A stretch of DNA of 36,423 bases from RGIG3135 sp964477115 (GCA_964477115.1 CAYZCY010000013.1:1-36423); one strand, 5' to 3'. Counted from the stretch's first letter, positions 1-8,548 are shown. Translations and numbers: made by a program. The notes: a model not told the origin generated them from the sequence alone.

Positions 1-37
1 CGTTTGCCCAGCTCAGGCTAGGTAAACGGCCTTTCTT
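1..37 (+). terminator. possible intrinsic terminator at the window edge
   Basis: Bases 1-8 pair with 21-28 (8 bp including one G-T wobble) around a 12-base loop, and a pyrimidine-rich stretch with several T follows on the plus strand. It may end a plus-strand gene lying left of the window, or be an mRNA-end structure for mtaB on the other strand. The stem starts exactly at the window edge, so it may be longer. Bases 38-79 show nothing further. Confidence 0.3.
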
Positions 38-79
38 AACTGCAAAAGTCAGGTTGTACCATCGTGTCGTATTCGTACC

Positions 80-1345
80 TTAATCAGCCAGCAGGCTGTC
101 TGCGCAAGGTTTCGTGGGTAGTCTATGCAGGACCAAACCTCCGCATTCAAAACCGCTGGGAACCTCGATTTCGAAATAGCTTTCCGTCATAGCCCGTCCC
201 CGCTGTTCGACAAGTACGTATTCATGCGAGCCAGCACGCTCAGCGTAGTCTATGCGGCGCAATTCCTCACCCAATTCGCGCAGACGGCTTGCGCGCTGCG
301 CCTTGACCTCGGGGGAAATCTGGTCGCTTCTCGCTGCAGCAGGAGTTCCCTCTCTCTTGGAGTAGGGAAACACATGAATTTTGGAAAAACAGCAACGTCG
401 GGCAAGTTGCAGAGTCTCTTCGAACTCTTCTTCGCTTTCACCGGGAAAGCCTACGATGATGTCGGTACTGAGCGAGATCTCAGGTACGAGGGCACGAATG
501 TAATCGACGAGGCTTCGGAAATCCTCAGCATCGTAAGGGCGCGCCATCTCCCGCAAAACCTTAGAGCTGCCAGCCTGAAGGGGAAGGTGAAGGTGTCTGC
601 AAACCCTGCCCTCCGATCGGGCCAAAAGCTCGACAAAGCTATCGCTCACATCCATAGGCTCGATACTTGACACCCTGAAACGGACAGGAGGCTCATCTGC
701 CTCGACCATCTTTGCAGTGAGCGAAAGAAGATCCTCAAGCAATTCGGTCAGGCCATAGCCGCCGTACTGGTAAGAGCCGATGTTGATGCCCGAGAGAACT
801 ATCTCCTTGACGCCCTGGCTTGCAAGAGCTGACACCTCTTCGCGGATCTCTGCGATGGGACGTGAGCTTGCCGCGCCGCGTGCAACGTGCACTATGCAAT
901 AGGTGCAGGCGTTGTCGCAGCCATCCTGAACCTTCACGCCCACGCGCGTGCGTGCGGCATTAGAGAGCGCGCTACCATCAGCATTGGGCAAAACTCTCTC
1001 GGATGATGCTTTCGCGACTTGACGGGCTAGATAAGCGAGCCTCTCAAAGGAATCGACCTTTGAGCACACCTCGATACGGTCGCTCATTTCCTCAAACACC
1101 GAAGGGCTAATTGCCGCTGCGCAGCCCGTGACCAGCACCTGTGCTCGCGGGTTGTGCTTGAGTACCTGCCGCACCGCCTTGCGTGTCTTTTTCTCGGCGA
1201 CGCCGGTAACCGTGCAAGTGTTGACTACCACCAAGTCGGCATCTTGCTCGACCTGCGCAAAGCCTTGCTCTCGGAGCAGCTTTTCGTAGGAATCCGATTC
1301 GACGCGATTTACCTTGCATCCGAGGTTGACGACAGCAAACCTCAT
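80..1345 (-). CDS. mtaB: tRNA t6A37 methylthiotransferase MtaB
   Basis: Radical-SAM methylthiotransferase expected to convert t6A at tRNA position 37 to ms2t6A, a cytoplasmic tRNA modification. The 421-residue product has the three N-terminal cluster cysteines (C10 in NLGC, C44 in NTC, C75 in TGC) and the radical-SAM CxxxCxxC at C143, C147, C150, followed by the SAM-barrel body and a short, poorly conserved TRAM-like tail. The N-terminal NLGCKVN form points to the MtaB branch rather than MiaB or RimO (family knowledge). Its ATG directly abuts the rsmE TAG, so it is the last gene of the hrcA-dnaJ-rsmE-mtaB unit and probably translated by coupling. Function is confident; the exact subfamily slightly less so. 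Confidence 0.92.
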   Translation of the reverse strand: MRFAVVNLGCKVNRVESDSYEKLLREQGFAQVEQDADLVVVNTCTVTGVAEKKTRKAVRQVLKHNPRAQVLVTGCAAAISPSVFEEMSDRIEVCSKVDSFERLAYLARQVAKASSERVLPNADGSALSNAARTRVGVKVQDGCDNACTYCIVHVARGAASSRPIAEIREEVSALASQGVKEIVLSGINIGSYQYGGYGLTELLEDLLSLTAKMVEADEPPVRFRVSSIEPMDVSDSFVELLARSEGRVCRHLHLPLQAGSSKVLREMARPYDAEDFRSLVDYIRALVPEISLSTDIIVGFPGESEEEFEETLQLARRCCFSKIHVFPYSKREGTPAAARSDQISPEVKAQRASRLRELGEELRRIDYAERAGSHEYVLVEQRGRAMTESYFEIEVPSGFECGGLVLHRLPTKPCADSLLAD

Positions 1346-2161
1346 CTAGGCATCAGCTCCCACATGGGATTTCCCTAAACCGCCCAATTCGTAGATCACC
1401 AGCCCTGGTGCAATGAGGCCGGCTGTCTCAGTGCGAAGAATGGAAGCGCCCAGGCTTACCAGTGCTGAACGAGGGTTGCAGGCAAGCAGCGCCTGCACCT
1501 CTTCGGCGCTTAAGCCTCCCTCGGGACCTACGATGACGGCCACGCGCGCATCAGCGGGCGAACGACCTACGCCGCAGGCAGATAGTCCGGATGCAAGGGC
1601 TTCGGAAAGATTGGCGGTTTGAGGCGCCTCTTCCCAGCAGATGAGCACACAGGTAGCCTCGCTCAAAAGTTCGCAGACTTCCCTAACCGTCATGGGTGCG
1701 CAGACTTCGGGCACAAGCCTTCGACCGGACTGCATGGCAGCACTCTTCGCAATGCTCTTCCAGCGCTCAAGCTTGGAGGAAGCCTTTTTATCATCAAGCT
1801 TCACGATGGATCGGGAGCACTTCATGGGCACGAATGCCGAGACGCCGATTTCGGTGGCGTGGCGAATGACCGTCTCCATCTTGTCCGCCTTAGGAAGTCC
1901 CTGGATTAGGATGACGGTGGGCTCGTCAGAGACCAAATCAAGGTGCCTGCTGATACGAACAAGCGGAATGACGTCGGAAAAGTCTACGATTTCGCATTCG
2001 AAGTAGTCCTTTCCTGCGTCCACGACCGCAATGTGCTCACCTGTTCCCAAGCGCAGAACGCGGGCATGCTTCGCATCGTCTTTTGCCAGGCGAAGTGGAA
2101 AGATCTCTTCTGTCTCATGAGCGAGAACCTGCGAGTCAAGAAAGAACTGGGGCAATGACAT
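1346..2161 (-). CDS. rsmE: 16S rRNA (uracil1498-N3)-methyltransferase RsmE
   Basis: SPOUT-class methyltransferase that methylates U1498 of 16S rRNA using SAM. The 271-residue product shows the SAM-knot signature VGPEGGLS at about residues 211-218, the conserved QGLPKADKME stretch near 87-96 and LGASILRTETA near the C-terminus, at the usual family length. The reading frame extends one codon further to a TTG at 2164, but a GGAG lies 7 nt before the ATG at 2161 and only 3 nt before the TTG, so the ATG is preferred. It sits 18 nt after dnaJ and touches mtaB, consistent with one heat-shock-linked transcript. The dnaJ-rsmE neighbourhood is common in Gram-positive bacteria. Confidence 0.93.
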   Translation of the reverse strand: MSLPQFFLDSQVLAHETEEIFPLRLAKDDAKHARVLRLGTGEHIAVVDAGKDYFECEIVDFSDVIPLVRISRHLDLVSDEPTVILIQGLPKADKMETVIRHATEIGVSAFVPMKCSRSIVKLDDKKASSKLERWKSIAKSAAMQSGRRLVPEVCAPMTVREVCELLSEATCVLICWEEAPQTANLSEALASGLSACGVGRSPADARVAVIVGPEGGLSAEEVQALLACNPRSALVSLGASILRTETAGLIAPGLVIYELGGLGKSHVGADA

Positions 2162-2179
2162 CAAAGGCTCCGTAGGGTC

Positions 2180-3319
2180 TTAGTCGAAGATACTGCGAAG
2201 CTTCTCGAGCGGGCTGCGCTTTTCGCTGAAGTCCTCGTCCATCTCTTCCGCAAGCTCTTCGAGGATTTCACGCTGGCGCTTGGTGAGCTTCTTGGGAATG
2301 CTTACATCAACATGCACGTAGAGGTCTCCGCGAATGCTCGAACGCAGGCGGGGCATGCCAAATCCTCGCACGCGGATGACCTGTTCGTTTTGGCAGCCTT
2401 CAGGAATCCTGATGTCAACTTCTTCGTCCTCCATAATGCCGTCAATCTCGATCTCCGCACCGAGGGCGGCCTGAATCATGGAAACAGTTACGCGAGCGTG
2501 CAGATCGTCGCCGTCGCGGTCGAAGAACTCGTGAGGCTGCACGCGAACAGTGACAATAAGGTCGCCAGATTCCGCTCCCTGCATACCGGCCTCACCGAAG
2601 CCGGAAATGCGCAGCTGCTGACCGTCTCTGATGCCCCGAGGGATATCAACGGACACGCGCTGCCTGTCGGGAACTCGGCCCTGACCCTCGCATTCGGGAC
2701 AGGCGTTCTCGATATGAGTACCGACGCCATGGCAAACAGGACAGGTTTGAGCGGTCTCGATATTGCCGAGGAAGGTAGACTGAACCTTAACCACTCGGCC
2801 CTGGCCGTTGCATTCGGGGCAGGTAACCACATGGCCGTCAGCGCCCAAGCCGTTGCCGCCGCAGTCGGGACAGGGTGCAAGACGATCGTAAACGATCTCC
2901 TTCTTCACGCCTTCAGCAACCTCTTCAAGGGTAACGCGAAGGCCAACACCCATGTCGCGGCCCTCTTTACGAGCAGCACGGCTCCCCGCCTGGCCTCCGA
3001 AGAAGGTGGAGAAGATATCACCCATGCCAAAGCCGCCGCCGAAGAGATCTTCGAGGTCCACGTAGCCGCCGCCACCAGCATAGGGGTTACCGCCGCCAGC
3101 AGCACCGGGGATGGTGCCGAAGCGGTCATACTGAGCCCTCTTCTGAGGGTCAGAAAGCACGTCATACGCTTCGTTGAGTTCTTTGAACTGATCCTCGGCA
3201 TCGGGCGCCTTGTTCACATCGGGGTGAAGCTCGCGCGCCTTCTTGCGAAATGCCTTCTTGATTTCTGCATCTGAGGCGTCCTTTGAAACGCCAATGACCT
3301 CGTACAGATCCTTTGCCAT
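2180..3319 (-). CDS. dnaJ: chaperone protein DnaJ (class I J-protein)
   Basis: Hsp40 co-chaperone that stimulates the DnaK ATPase and binds unfolded clients. The 379 residues contain the full class I layout: a J domain with HPD at 32-34, a Gly/Phe-rich linker at about 73-112, and four CxxCxGxG zinc repeats starting at C150, C167, C193 and C207, followed by the two beta-sandwich client-binding domains. The ATG is preceded by a GAAAGG with a 7-nt spacer. It follows hrcA after a 32-nt gap. No grpE or dnaK is present in the window, so this dnaJ is separated from the main dnaK cluster but probably still under HrcA/CIRCE control through the hrcA promoter. Confidence 0.96.
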   Translation of the reverse strand: MAKDLYEVIGVSKDASDAEIKKAFRKKARELHPDVNKAPDAEDQFKELNEAYDVLSDPQKRAQYDRFGTIPGAAGGGNPYAGGGGYVDLEDLFGGGFGMGDIFSTFFGGQAGSRAARKEGRDMGVGLRVTLEEVAEGVKKEIVYDRLAPCPDCGGNGLGADGHVVTCPECNGQGRVVKVQSTFLGNIETAQTCPVCHGVGTHIENACPECEGQGRVPDRQRVSVDIPRGIRDGQQLRISGFGEAGMQGAESGDLIVTVRVQPHEFFDRDGDDLHARVTVSMIQAALGAEIEIDGIMEDEEVDIRIPEGCQNEQVIRVRGFGMPRLRSSIRGDLYVHVDVSIPKKLTKRQREILEELAEEMDEDFSEKRSPLEKLRSIFD

Positions 3320-3351
3320 TGCTTGCTTGACCTTTCTAGAAGGGTCTGGGG

Positions 3352-4359
3352 CTACTCATCCCCCAAAACCTGCTGTGCGGCGCGTACTGCGCGTATTACC
3401 TTGCCATAATCCATGCGGGTAGGGCCAATCACGGCAACGACGCCGCTTGCCTCTCCCCTGCCGTATTGCCCAGCTACAACCGAAATACCCGGGAGCTGAA
3501 GAGAAGTGTTTTCACGACCAATCCTCACCATGGAGCCAGATTCGAACATCGCTCCGTCGAGCACATGAAGCAAAATGGTGTCATCTTCGAGCATCTGCAC
3601 AACCGGGAGAAGAGATGATGCCGTACTGAACTCGGGCTTACGCAGCAATGCGGAAACGCCGTCACGGTGAGACCTTTGAGCGCCGGGGCCCTGCAAGCAG
3701 CATATTAGCTCTTCCAGGATGAGCAGAACCAAGGGATCGCTTAATTGATCGATTGACTTTGCGTCAAGAACGCCTCTGATTTGTGAGGGGGTCTTTCCAA
3801 CGAATACCCGGTTAAGCAGGTCCTGCACGCGGGCGAGATCCTCCAATAAGACCTCTTCGGCAAAGGAAACCTGCTGGTTAAGCACCTGACCATCCTCAAG
3901 TACCGCAACGATAAGCGCACGGTAATTGGAAAGGGAAATGAGTGAAATCTGGCGAAGATGGGCGCCTAAGACAGAGGGAGCCATAACGATCGACAGGCAA
4001 TCGGTCAGACGGCACAGCGCAGCAGAAGTTTGGTCCATGAGATCATCAAGCTCGGTGGCGCTCGAACGGATCTGCTCGATCAGGTCCTTATGCGGGCTTT
4101 CCTCGTTTAGCAATTTCGAAGAGAGCAGCTCGTCAACGAAGGCACGATAACCCGAATCAGTGGGAATGCGCCCCGCAGAAGTATGCGGCTGCGTAATGTA
4201 GCCCGCATCTTCCAAGGCGGAAAGGTCGTTGCGCACGGTTGCAGGGCTCACGCCTAGTCGATAGCGTTCGGTAAGCGTACGTGAACCCACGGGCGTTGCA
4301 TGAGCAATATACTCCTCAATGAGTGCCGCGAGAACCCTGCGTCTTCTATCGGAAAGCAT
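3352..4359 (-). CDS. hrcA: heat-inducible transcriptional repressor HrcA
   Basis: Repressor of class I heat-shock genes that binds CIRCE operators and is kept active by GroEL (family knowledge). The 335-residue product begins with the typical winged-helix region (about 1-75) containing the HATPVGSRTL and SPATVRNDLSALEDAGY segments, then a GAF-like dimerisation and inserted domain. A strong AAAGGAGG lies 3 nt before the ATG. A CIRCE element overlapping the promoter sits 44-70 bases upstream, so the gene is almost certainly autoregulated and carries dnaJ, rsmE and mtaB with it. Length and motifs are normal for the family. Confidence 0.96.
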   Translation of the reverse strand: MLSDRRRRVLAALIEEYIAHATPVGSRTLTERYRLGVSPATVRNDLSALEDAGYITQPHTSAGRIPTDSGYRAFVDELLSSKLLNEESPHKDLIEQIRSSATELDDLMDQTSAALCRLTDCLSIVMAPSVLGAHLRQISLISLSNYRALIVAVLEDGQVLNQQVSFAEEVLLEDLARVQDLLNRVFVGKTPSQIRGVLDAKSIDQLSDPLVLLILEELICCLQGPGAQRSHRDGVSALLRKPEFSTASSLLPVVQMLEDDTILLHVLDGAMFESGSMVRIGRENTSLQLPGISVVAGQYGRGEASGVVAVIGPTRMDYGKVIRAVRAAQQVLGDE

Positions 4360-4399
4360 GACCCTCCTTTCGCCCTTACTTCACTTGGTGCAAACCATC

Positions 4400-4429
4400 A
4401 TTTTAGCAGCCTTGGCAAAAGAGTGCTAA
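4400..4429 (-). promoter_or_regulatory. hrcA promoter core
   Basis: On the minus strand TTAGCA (4424-4429) and TAAAAT (4400-4405) are separated by 18 bp and lie 41 bp upstream of the hrcA ATG. They fit a -35/-10 pair and are embedded in the CIRCE element, so HrcA binding would occlude polymerase. Confidence 0.6.
4403..4429. promoter_or_regulatory. CIRCE operator (HrcA-binding inverted repeat)
   Basis: The element has the canonical 9-9-9 layout: one arm TTAGCAGCC (4403-4411), a 9-base spacer (4412-4420), and the other arm GAGTGCTAA (4421-4429). The consensus is TTAGCACTC-N9-GAGTGCTAA (established), so one arm is perfect and the other differs at two inner positions. Its place in the hrcA-dusB gap supports HrcA autoregulation. 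Confidence 0.88.
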
Positions 4430-4490
4430 AACTCACGAACATTCAACGATCCACGACGTGCAGACGGCAGGTGGGAGCGTAAGTTTAGGC

Positions 4491-4496
4491 TACAAT
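4491..4496 (+). promoter_or_regulatory. -10 box giving a probable leaderless dusB mRNA
   Basis: TACAAT ends 6 bases before the ATG at 4503, which would place the transcription start at or within a base or two of the start codon. No Shine-Dalgarno lies in between and no clear -35 is visible. Leaderless genes with this spacing are common in Actinobacteria (established). Confidence 0.55.
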
Positions 4497-4502
4497 TTTC
4501 GT

Positions 4503-5507
4503 ATGAAAGAATTCTTCCAACATCATCGCGTGCTCCTTGCCCCCATGGCAGGAGTGACCGACCTCGCGTTTCGCTCTATCTGTCGAAACTTTGGCGCAGA
4601 TATGACCTATTCTGAGATGGTTTCCGCCAAGGCACTTTCCTTCGCCAATCAAAAGACCCGACACCTTTTGGACTTAGCAGAAGGTGAAAGCGAGATTGCC
4701 GTCCAGCTGTTCGGGCATGAGCCCGACATACTCGCAGCGCAGGCTCAATGGGTGGAGGAAAGCATGGGCGACTCTCTTGCCTACCTTGATGTAAACATGG
4801 GTTGCCCCGCGCGAAAGATTGCAACCAAGGGTGACGGATCGGCGCTCATGAAGGATCCGGAACTTGCGGCAAGCATCGTATCCTCCATTACGGCAGCGGT
4901 AAAGGTTCCCGTCACCGTTAAGTTCAGGCGTGGATGGGCAATGGACGAAGAGACCGCACCCGAATTCGCCCAGCGTATGGAGCAAGCAGGCGCAGCGGCG
5001 GTCGCTGTGCATGGCAGGTACGCCCAGCAGATGTATCGAGGCAGTGCAGACTGGGGTGTGATCGAGCGCGTGAAGAAATCCGTAAGCATCCCCGTCATAG
5101 GAAACGGCGACATCAAACATGGCGAAGACGGCGCTCGTATGATGGCGCACACCGGTTGCGATGCGGTTATGGTGGGACGCGGTGCCCAGGGCAATCCCTG
5201 GATATTCTCCGAAATACAAGCTGCACTCGAGGGGCACGATGCCCCGCCTCGACCGAGCGTCGACGAGAAGATTGCCATGGCGCGACATCACGCCGAGCTG
5301 CTCGCAAAACTCGAAGGATGCAACATCGTAAGAATGCGCAAGCATGCCGCCTGGTATATGACAGGCGTTCCCCGTGCATCGGGTGCTCGCGAGCAGATCA
5401 ACCGCTGTGAAACCCTTGAGGACTTCAGCGCCGTCTTCGATGAGGTGATTCGTATGACGCGTCATTACGAAGCACAGGGCTTCTACATGAACAATACCGG
5501 TCTTTAG
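4503..5507 (+). CDS. dusB: tRNA-dihydrouridine synthase (DusB family)
   Basis: Flavoenzyme that reduces uridines in the tRNA D-loop to dihydrouridine using FMN and NAD(P)H. From the ATG at 4503 the product is 334 residues, with the N-terminal LLAPMAGVTDLAFR signature, catalytic Cys101 in DVNMGCPARK, and the phosphate-binding GNGDI and VMVGRGAQGNPW loops of the FMN barrel. A longer frame opens at a GTG at 4458, but it would add 15 unconserved residues and enclose the likely -10 box, so 4503 is preferred. The gene diverges from hrcA and is followed 27 nt later by hemW. Assignment to the DusB subgroup rests on the N-terminal motif. Confidence 0.92.
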   Translation: MKEFFQHHRVLLAPMAGVTDLAFRSICRNFGADMTYSEMVSAKALSFANQKTRHLLDLAEGESEIAVQLFGHEPDILAAQAQWVEESMGDSLAYLDVNMGCPARKIATKGDGSALMKDPELAASIVSSITAAVKVPVTVKFRRGWAMDEETAPEFAQRMEQAGAAAVAVHGRYAQQMYRGSADWGVIERVKKSVSIPVIGNGDIKHGEDGARMMAHTGCDAVMVGRGAQGNPWIFSEIQAALEGHDAPPRPSVDEKIAMARHHAELLAKLEGCNIVRMRKHAAWYMTGVPRASGAREQINRCETLEDFSAVFDEVIRMTRHYEAQGFYMNNTGL

Positions 5508-5534
5508 ATAACTGCGCTCACAGCGAGGCCCTTG

Positions 5535-6650
5535 ATGCAATACGACCCTTACCGAGCTTTATACCTGCACATTCCCTTCTGCGTAAGCAAGTGCGCATAC
5601 TGCGATTTCAACTCAAGGGCCTGCGATAGTTTAGACTCGACAATTGATCGTTATATCGACGGACTTGTCCTCGACATCAGACGCGCCGCAAAGGAGGGGC
5701 TCCTCGGTGAGATCGATACGGTTTACCTTGGCGGCGGCACGCCTTCTCACATCGGAATACAGCGCTTATCAAAGCTTCTCTATACTCTGTCCGTGTCGAT
5801 GCATCTTAGCCCCGATGTCGAATGCACCATGGAGGCAAACCCTGAAAGCTTTGACGAAAGAATGGCTCGAGATCTGTGGGCCTTAGGCGTCAACAGGCTC
5901 TCCATAGGAGTTCAAAGCTTCGATGACGACGTGCTGAAGGTGCTCGGGCGGCCCCATAGCTCAATAGACGCCCTAAACGCAGTGCATGCCGCTCAATGCC
6001 GCTTTGACAACATCAGCCTTGACCTTATGTGCGGCATCCCGGGGCAATCGAGTGAAAGCTTCGAACGCAGCGTGCTAACCGCCCTTGACCTTGGGGTCAA
6101 GCATGTAAGCGTTTACCCGCTCACCATAGAAGACAGTGCGCTATTCGGACAGTTGGTAAACGATGGCTTGATGGAAGACGTCGATGACGACGTAGAAGCA
6201 TCGCATATGAGGATTGCCGAAGAAGTCCTTAGGTCTTGCGGCTTTAAACGATACGAGGTTGCAAGCTACGCTCTACCCGGATACGAAAGCCGCCATAACC
6301 AAGCCTATTGGACCGGTCTTCCCTACCTTGGCTTAGGCGATGGCGCCACAACTATGAGGCAGACGACATATTTCAGGGAAAGGCTTTGCGACGGAAAGCT
6401 GGTGGAGCGCCTTCATGCGGATGAAGCGCTTGCCGAAGACCTCATGCTTGGCATGCGCATGTCACGTGGAGTGAGCATGGAAGACATTGAGCTTGCCTCC
6501 CTTGTTTTCCCCACTCTTCCCGACGTGATCGAAGAGCTGCAAACCTTAGGCCTTATCTACATTCACCAAGATAGGGCAAAGCCAACCGAATTAGGCTGGC
6601 TTTGCGGTAACGAGCTATACGGACGCTTCTACGATTTGGCTTGCGACTAA
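5535..6650 (+). CDS. hemW: radical SAM heme chaperone HemW
   Basis: HemN-like radical-SAM protein of the HemW group, thought to carry heme rather than decarboxylate coproporphyrinogen. The 371 residues begin YLHIPFCVSKCAYCDF, giving the CxxxCxxC cluster ligands C16, C20 and C23, followed by GGGTPS near 66 and the HemW C-terminal domain. The short N-terminus, which lacks the extra segments of true HemN, supports HemW (family knowledge). A TTG lies one codon upstream at 5532, but GAGG sits 6 nt before the ATG at 5535, which decides the start. It is probably co-transcribed with dusB. Its stop overlaps the lepA stop from the other strand. Confidence 0.9.
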   Translation: MQYDPYRALYLHIPFCVSKCAYCDFNSRACDSLDSTIDRYIDGLVLDIRRAAKEGLLGEIDTVYLGGGTPSHIGIQRLSKLLYTLSVSMHLSPDVECTMEANPESFDERMARDLWALGVNRLSIGVQSFDDDVLKVLGRPHSSIDALNAVHAAQCRFDNISLDLMCGIPGQSSESFERSVLTALDLGVKHVSVYPLTIEDSALFGQLVNDGLMEDVDDDVEASHMRIAEEVLRSCGFKRYEVASYALPGYESRHNQAYWTGLPYLGLGDGATTMRQTTYFRERLCDGKLVERLHADEALAEDLMLGMRMSRGVSMEDIELASLVFPTLPDVIEELQTLGLIYIHQDRAKPTELGWLCGNELYGRFYDLACD

Positions 6651-8452
6651 TCGTCAACCTTGAGAATGGCCATGAAGGCTTCCTGAGGCACTTCGACATT
6701 ACCGATTGCCTTCATGCGCTTCTTACCCGCCTTCTGCTTCTCGAGAAGCTTGCGCTTGCGGGTGATGTCGCCACCATAGCACTTGGCCAAAACGTCCTTA
6801 CGCTTTGCCTTAACCGTTTGACGCGCCAAAACCCGACCGCCGATGGCAGCCTGAATGGGAACCTCAAACATCTGACGAGGAATGATCTCCTTGAGCTTTT
6901 CACACAGAACACGACCGCGGTCATAGGCCTTATCACGATGCACGATAAAGGACAGCGCGTCGATGGGCTTGCCAGAAAGCAGAATGTCAAGCTTGACCAA
7001 ATCCGATCTCTTGTAGCCGTGGAATTCGTAATCCAAGCTCGCATAGCCCTTGGTATTGGACTTGAGCTTATCGAAAAAGTCCATGATCAGCTCGGAAAGC
7101 GGGATCTCCCAGATGAGCTCCACTGTCGTAGGCGACAGATAGTTCATATTGACGAAGTTGCCCCTGCGAGCAACGGTGAGGTCCATAACAGCGCCCACGT
7201 AATCAGGCGGGATGAGTACCTTAGCCTTAAGGTAGGGCTCCTCAACATGGTCGATTTCGCTGAAATCGGGCATTTCCTGCGGCGAATGGAGGGAGACCAT
7301 TTCCCCGTTCTTTTTGAACACATGGTATTCAACGCTTGGTGCCGTAGCGAGAAGATCCAGGCCGAATTCACGTTCCAGGCGTTCCTTGATAACCTCCATG
7401 TGGAGCAAGCCCAAGAAGCCGACGCGGAAGCCAAAGCCAAGGGCATGGGACTTCTCGGGCTCCCAGACCAAGGCGGGATCGTTGAGCGAAAGCTTCTCAA
7501 GGGCTTCCTTCAGGGGTTCGTATTGATCACCGTCGATCGGATACAGGCCCGTAAAGACCATGGGCTTAGCCTCGCGGTAACCAGGAAGCGGCTCGTCGAC
7601 GCCGCCTCTGAGCGCCGTAATGGTGTCGCCTACCTTAACCTGACGCACGTCTTTGAGGCCGGTGACCAAATAGCCAACCTCACCAACTGAAAGGCAGGGC
7701 ATGGGAGTCTCAACGGGTCGGCGGCAGCCAACCTCGTTGATGAGAACCTCGGTGCCTGTAGCCATCATGCGGACATGGTCGCCCTTTTTCATAGAGCCGT
7801 CAACCACGCGAACCAGCGCGATAACACCACGATGCGGGTCAAAGTAGGAGTCGAAAATCAGCGCCCTTAAGGGTGCGTCGGCATCTCCTTCAGGTGCAGG
7901 GATGTTGTACACGACAGATTCAAGCATATCGTGTACGCCAACGCCGGTTTTGCCCGAAGCAAGAACGGCGTCATCAGCAGGCAGTGCCAGCCCGTCTTCA
8001 ATTTCAGCGCGCACACGATCCGGGTCAGCGGCGGGAAGGTCGATTTTGTTGATAAGGGGGATGATCTCCAAGTTGGCGTTCATGGCCATCATGGCATTTG
8101 CAACCGTCTGGGCTTCCACGCCCTGAGTTGCGTCCACAACCAAAACCGCACCTTCGCACGCCGCCAGGCTTCGGGATACCTCGTAAGTGAAGTCAACATG
8201 GCCCGGCGTGTCGATGAGGTTGAACTGATAGGTATTGCCATCATCGGCGGTGTAGTCAACGCGAACAGCCTGACTCTTAATGGTTATGCCGCGCTCTCGT
8301 TCGATATCCATAGAGTCAAGGATCTGCTCTTGCATGTCGCGCTTGGCAACAGTGCCTGTAAGCTCAAGAACTCGGTCTGACAGCGTGGACTTGCCATGGT
8401 CGATGTGAGCGATAATCGAAAAGTTTCTGATGAACTGAGGATCTTGTGCCAT
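6647..8452 (-). CDS. lepA: elongation factor 4 (LepA), ribosomal back-translocase GTPase
   Basis: Translational GTPase acting on ribosomes in initiation and elongation under stress. The 601-residue product has G1 AHIDHGKST at 15-23, G3 DTPGHVDF and G4 NKIDLP, EF-G-like domains II, III and V, and the LepA-specific C-terminal domain rich in basic residues. Length is normal. The start is supported by the family N-terminus (FIRNFSIIAHIDHGKST), but the ribosome-binding site is weak (an AAAG about 6 nt upstream). A terminator-like hairpin lies 18-44 nt before the ATG. LepA is convergent with hemW with a 4-nt stop-codon overlap and no separate terminator. Confidence 0.97.
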   Translation of the reverse strand: MAQDPQFIRNFSIIAHIDHGKSTLSDRVLELTGTVAKRDMQEQILDSMDIERERGITIKSQAVRVDYTADDGNTYQFNLIDTPGHVDFTYEVSRSLAACEGAVLVVDATQGVEAQTVANAMMAMNANLEIIPLINKIDLPAADPDRVRAEIEDGLALPADDAVLASGKTGVGVHDMLESVVYNIPAPEGDADAPLRALIFDSYFDPHRGVIALVRVVDGSMKKGDHVRMMATGTEVLINEVGCRRPVETPMPCLSVGEVGYLVTGLKDVRQVKVGDTITALRGGVDEPLPGYREAKPMVFTGLYPIDGDQYEPLKEALEKLSLNDPALVWEPEKSHALGFGFRVGFLGLLHMEVIKERLEREFGLDLLATAPSVEYHVFKKNGEMVSLHSPQEMPDFSEIDHVEEPYLKAKVLIPPDYVGAVMDLTVARRGNFVNMNYLSPTTVELIWEIPLSELIMDFFDKLKSNTKGYASLDYEFHGYKRSDLVKLDILLSGKPIDALSFIVHRDKAYDRGRVLCEKLKEIIPRQMFEVPIQAAIGGRVLARQTVKAKRKDVLAKCYGGDITRKRKLLEKQKAGKKRMKAIGNVEVPQEAFMAILKVDD

Positions 8453-8469
8453 GTCTTGCTTTCTATTTC

Positions 8470-8496
8470 AAAAAAATACGCCGATATCTTCGGCAT
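8470..8496 (-). terminator. terminator-like hairpin in the lepA leader
   Basis: On the minus strand a 5-bp stem (8480-8484 with 8490-8494, extendable past one mismatch) with a 5-nt loop is followed by GTA and seven T (8470-8476). It sits only 18 nt from the lepA start codon. It could terminate transcription from upstream or act as an attenuator on lepA's own leader. The stem is short. Confidence 0.5.
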
Positions 8497-8514
8497 TGAT
8501 GCTTAACCTTACAT

Positions 8515-8542
8515 ATTTTAGCGCATGATAAGCGCTCGTTAA
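8515..8542 (-). promoter_or_regulatory. candidate lepA promoter
   Basis: On the minus strand TTAACG (8537-8542) and TAAAAT (8515-8520) are separated by 16 bp, predicting a start near 8508 and a leader of about 55 nt that includes the terminator-like hairpin at 8470-8496. Match quality is moderate. Confidence 0.4.
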
Positions 8543-8548
8543 GCTGCG

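Noticed and set aside
2312..3274. Plus-strand 320-codon frame opposite dnaJ
   Set aside because: Shadow of dnaJ, whose zinc repeats and J domain are unmistakable on the other strand.
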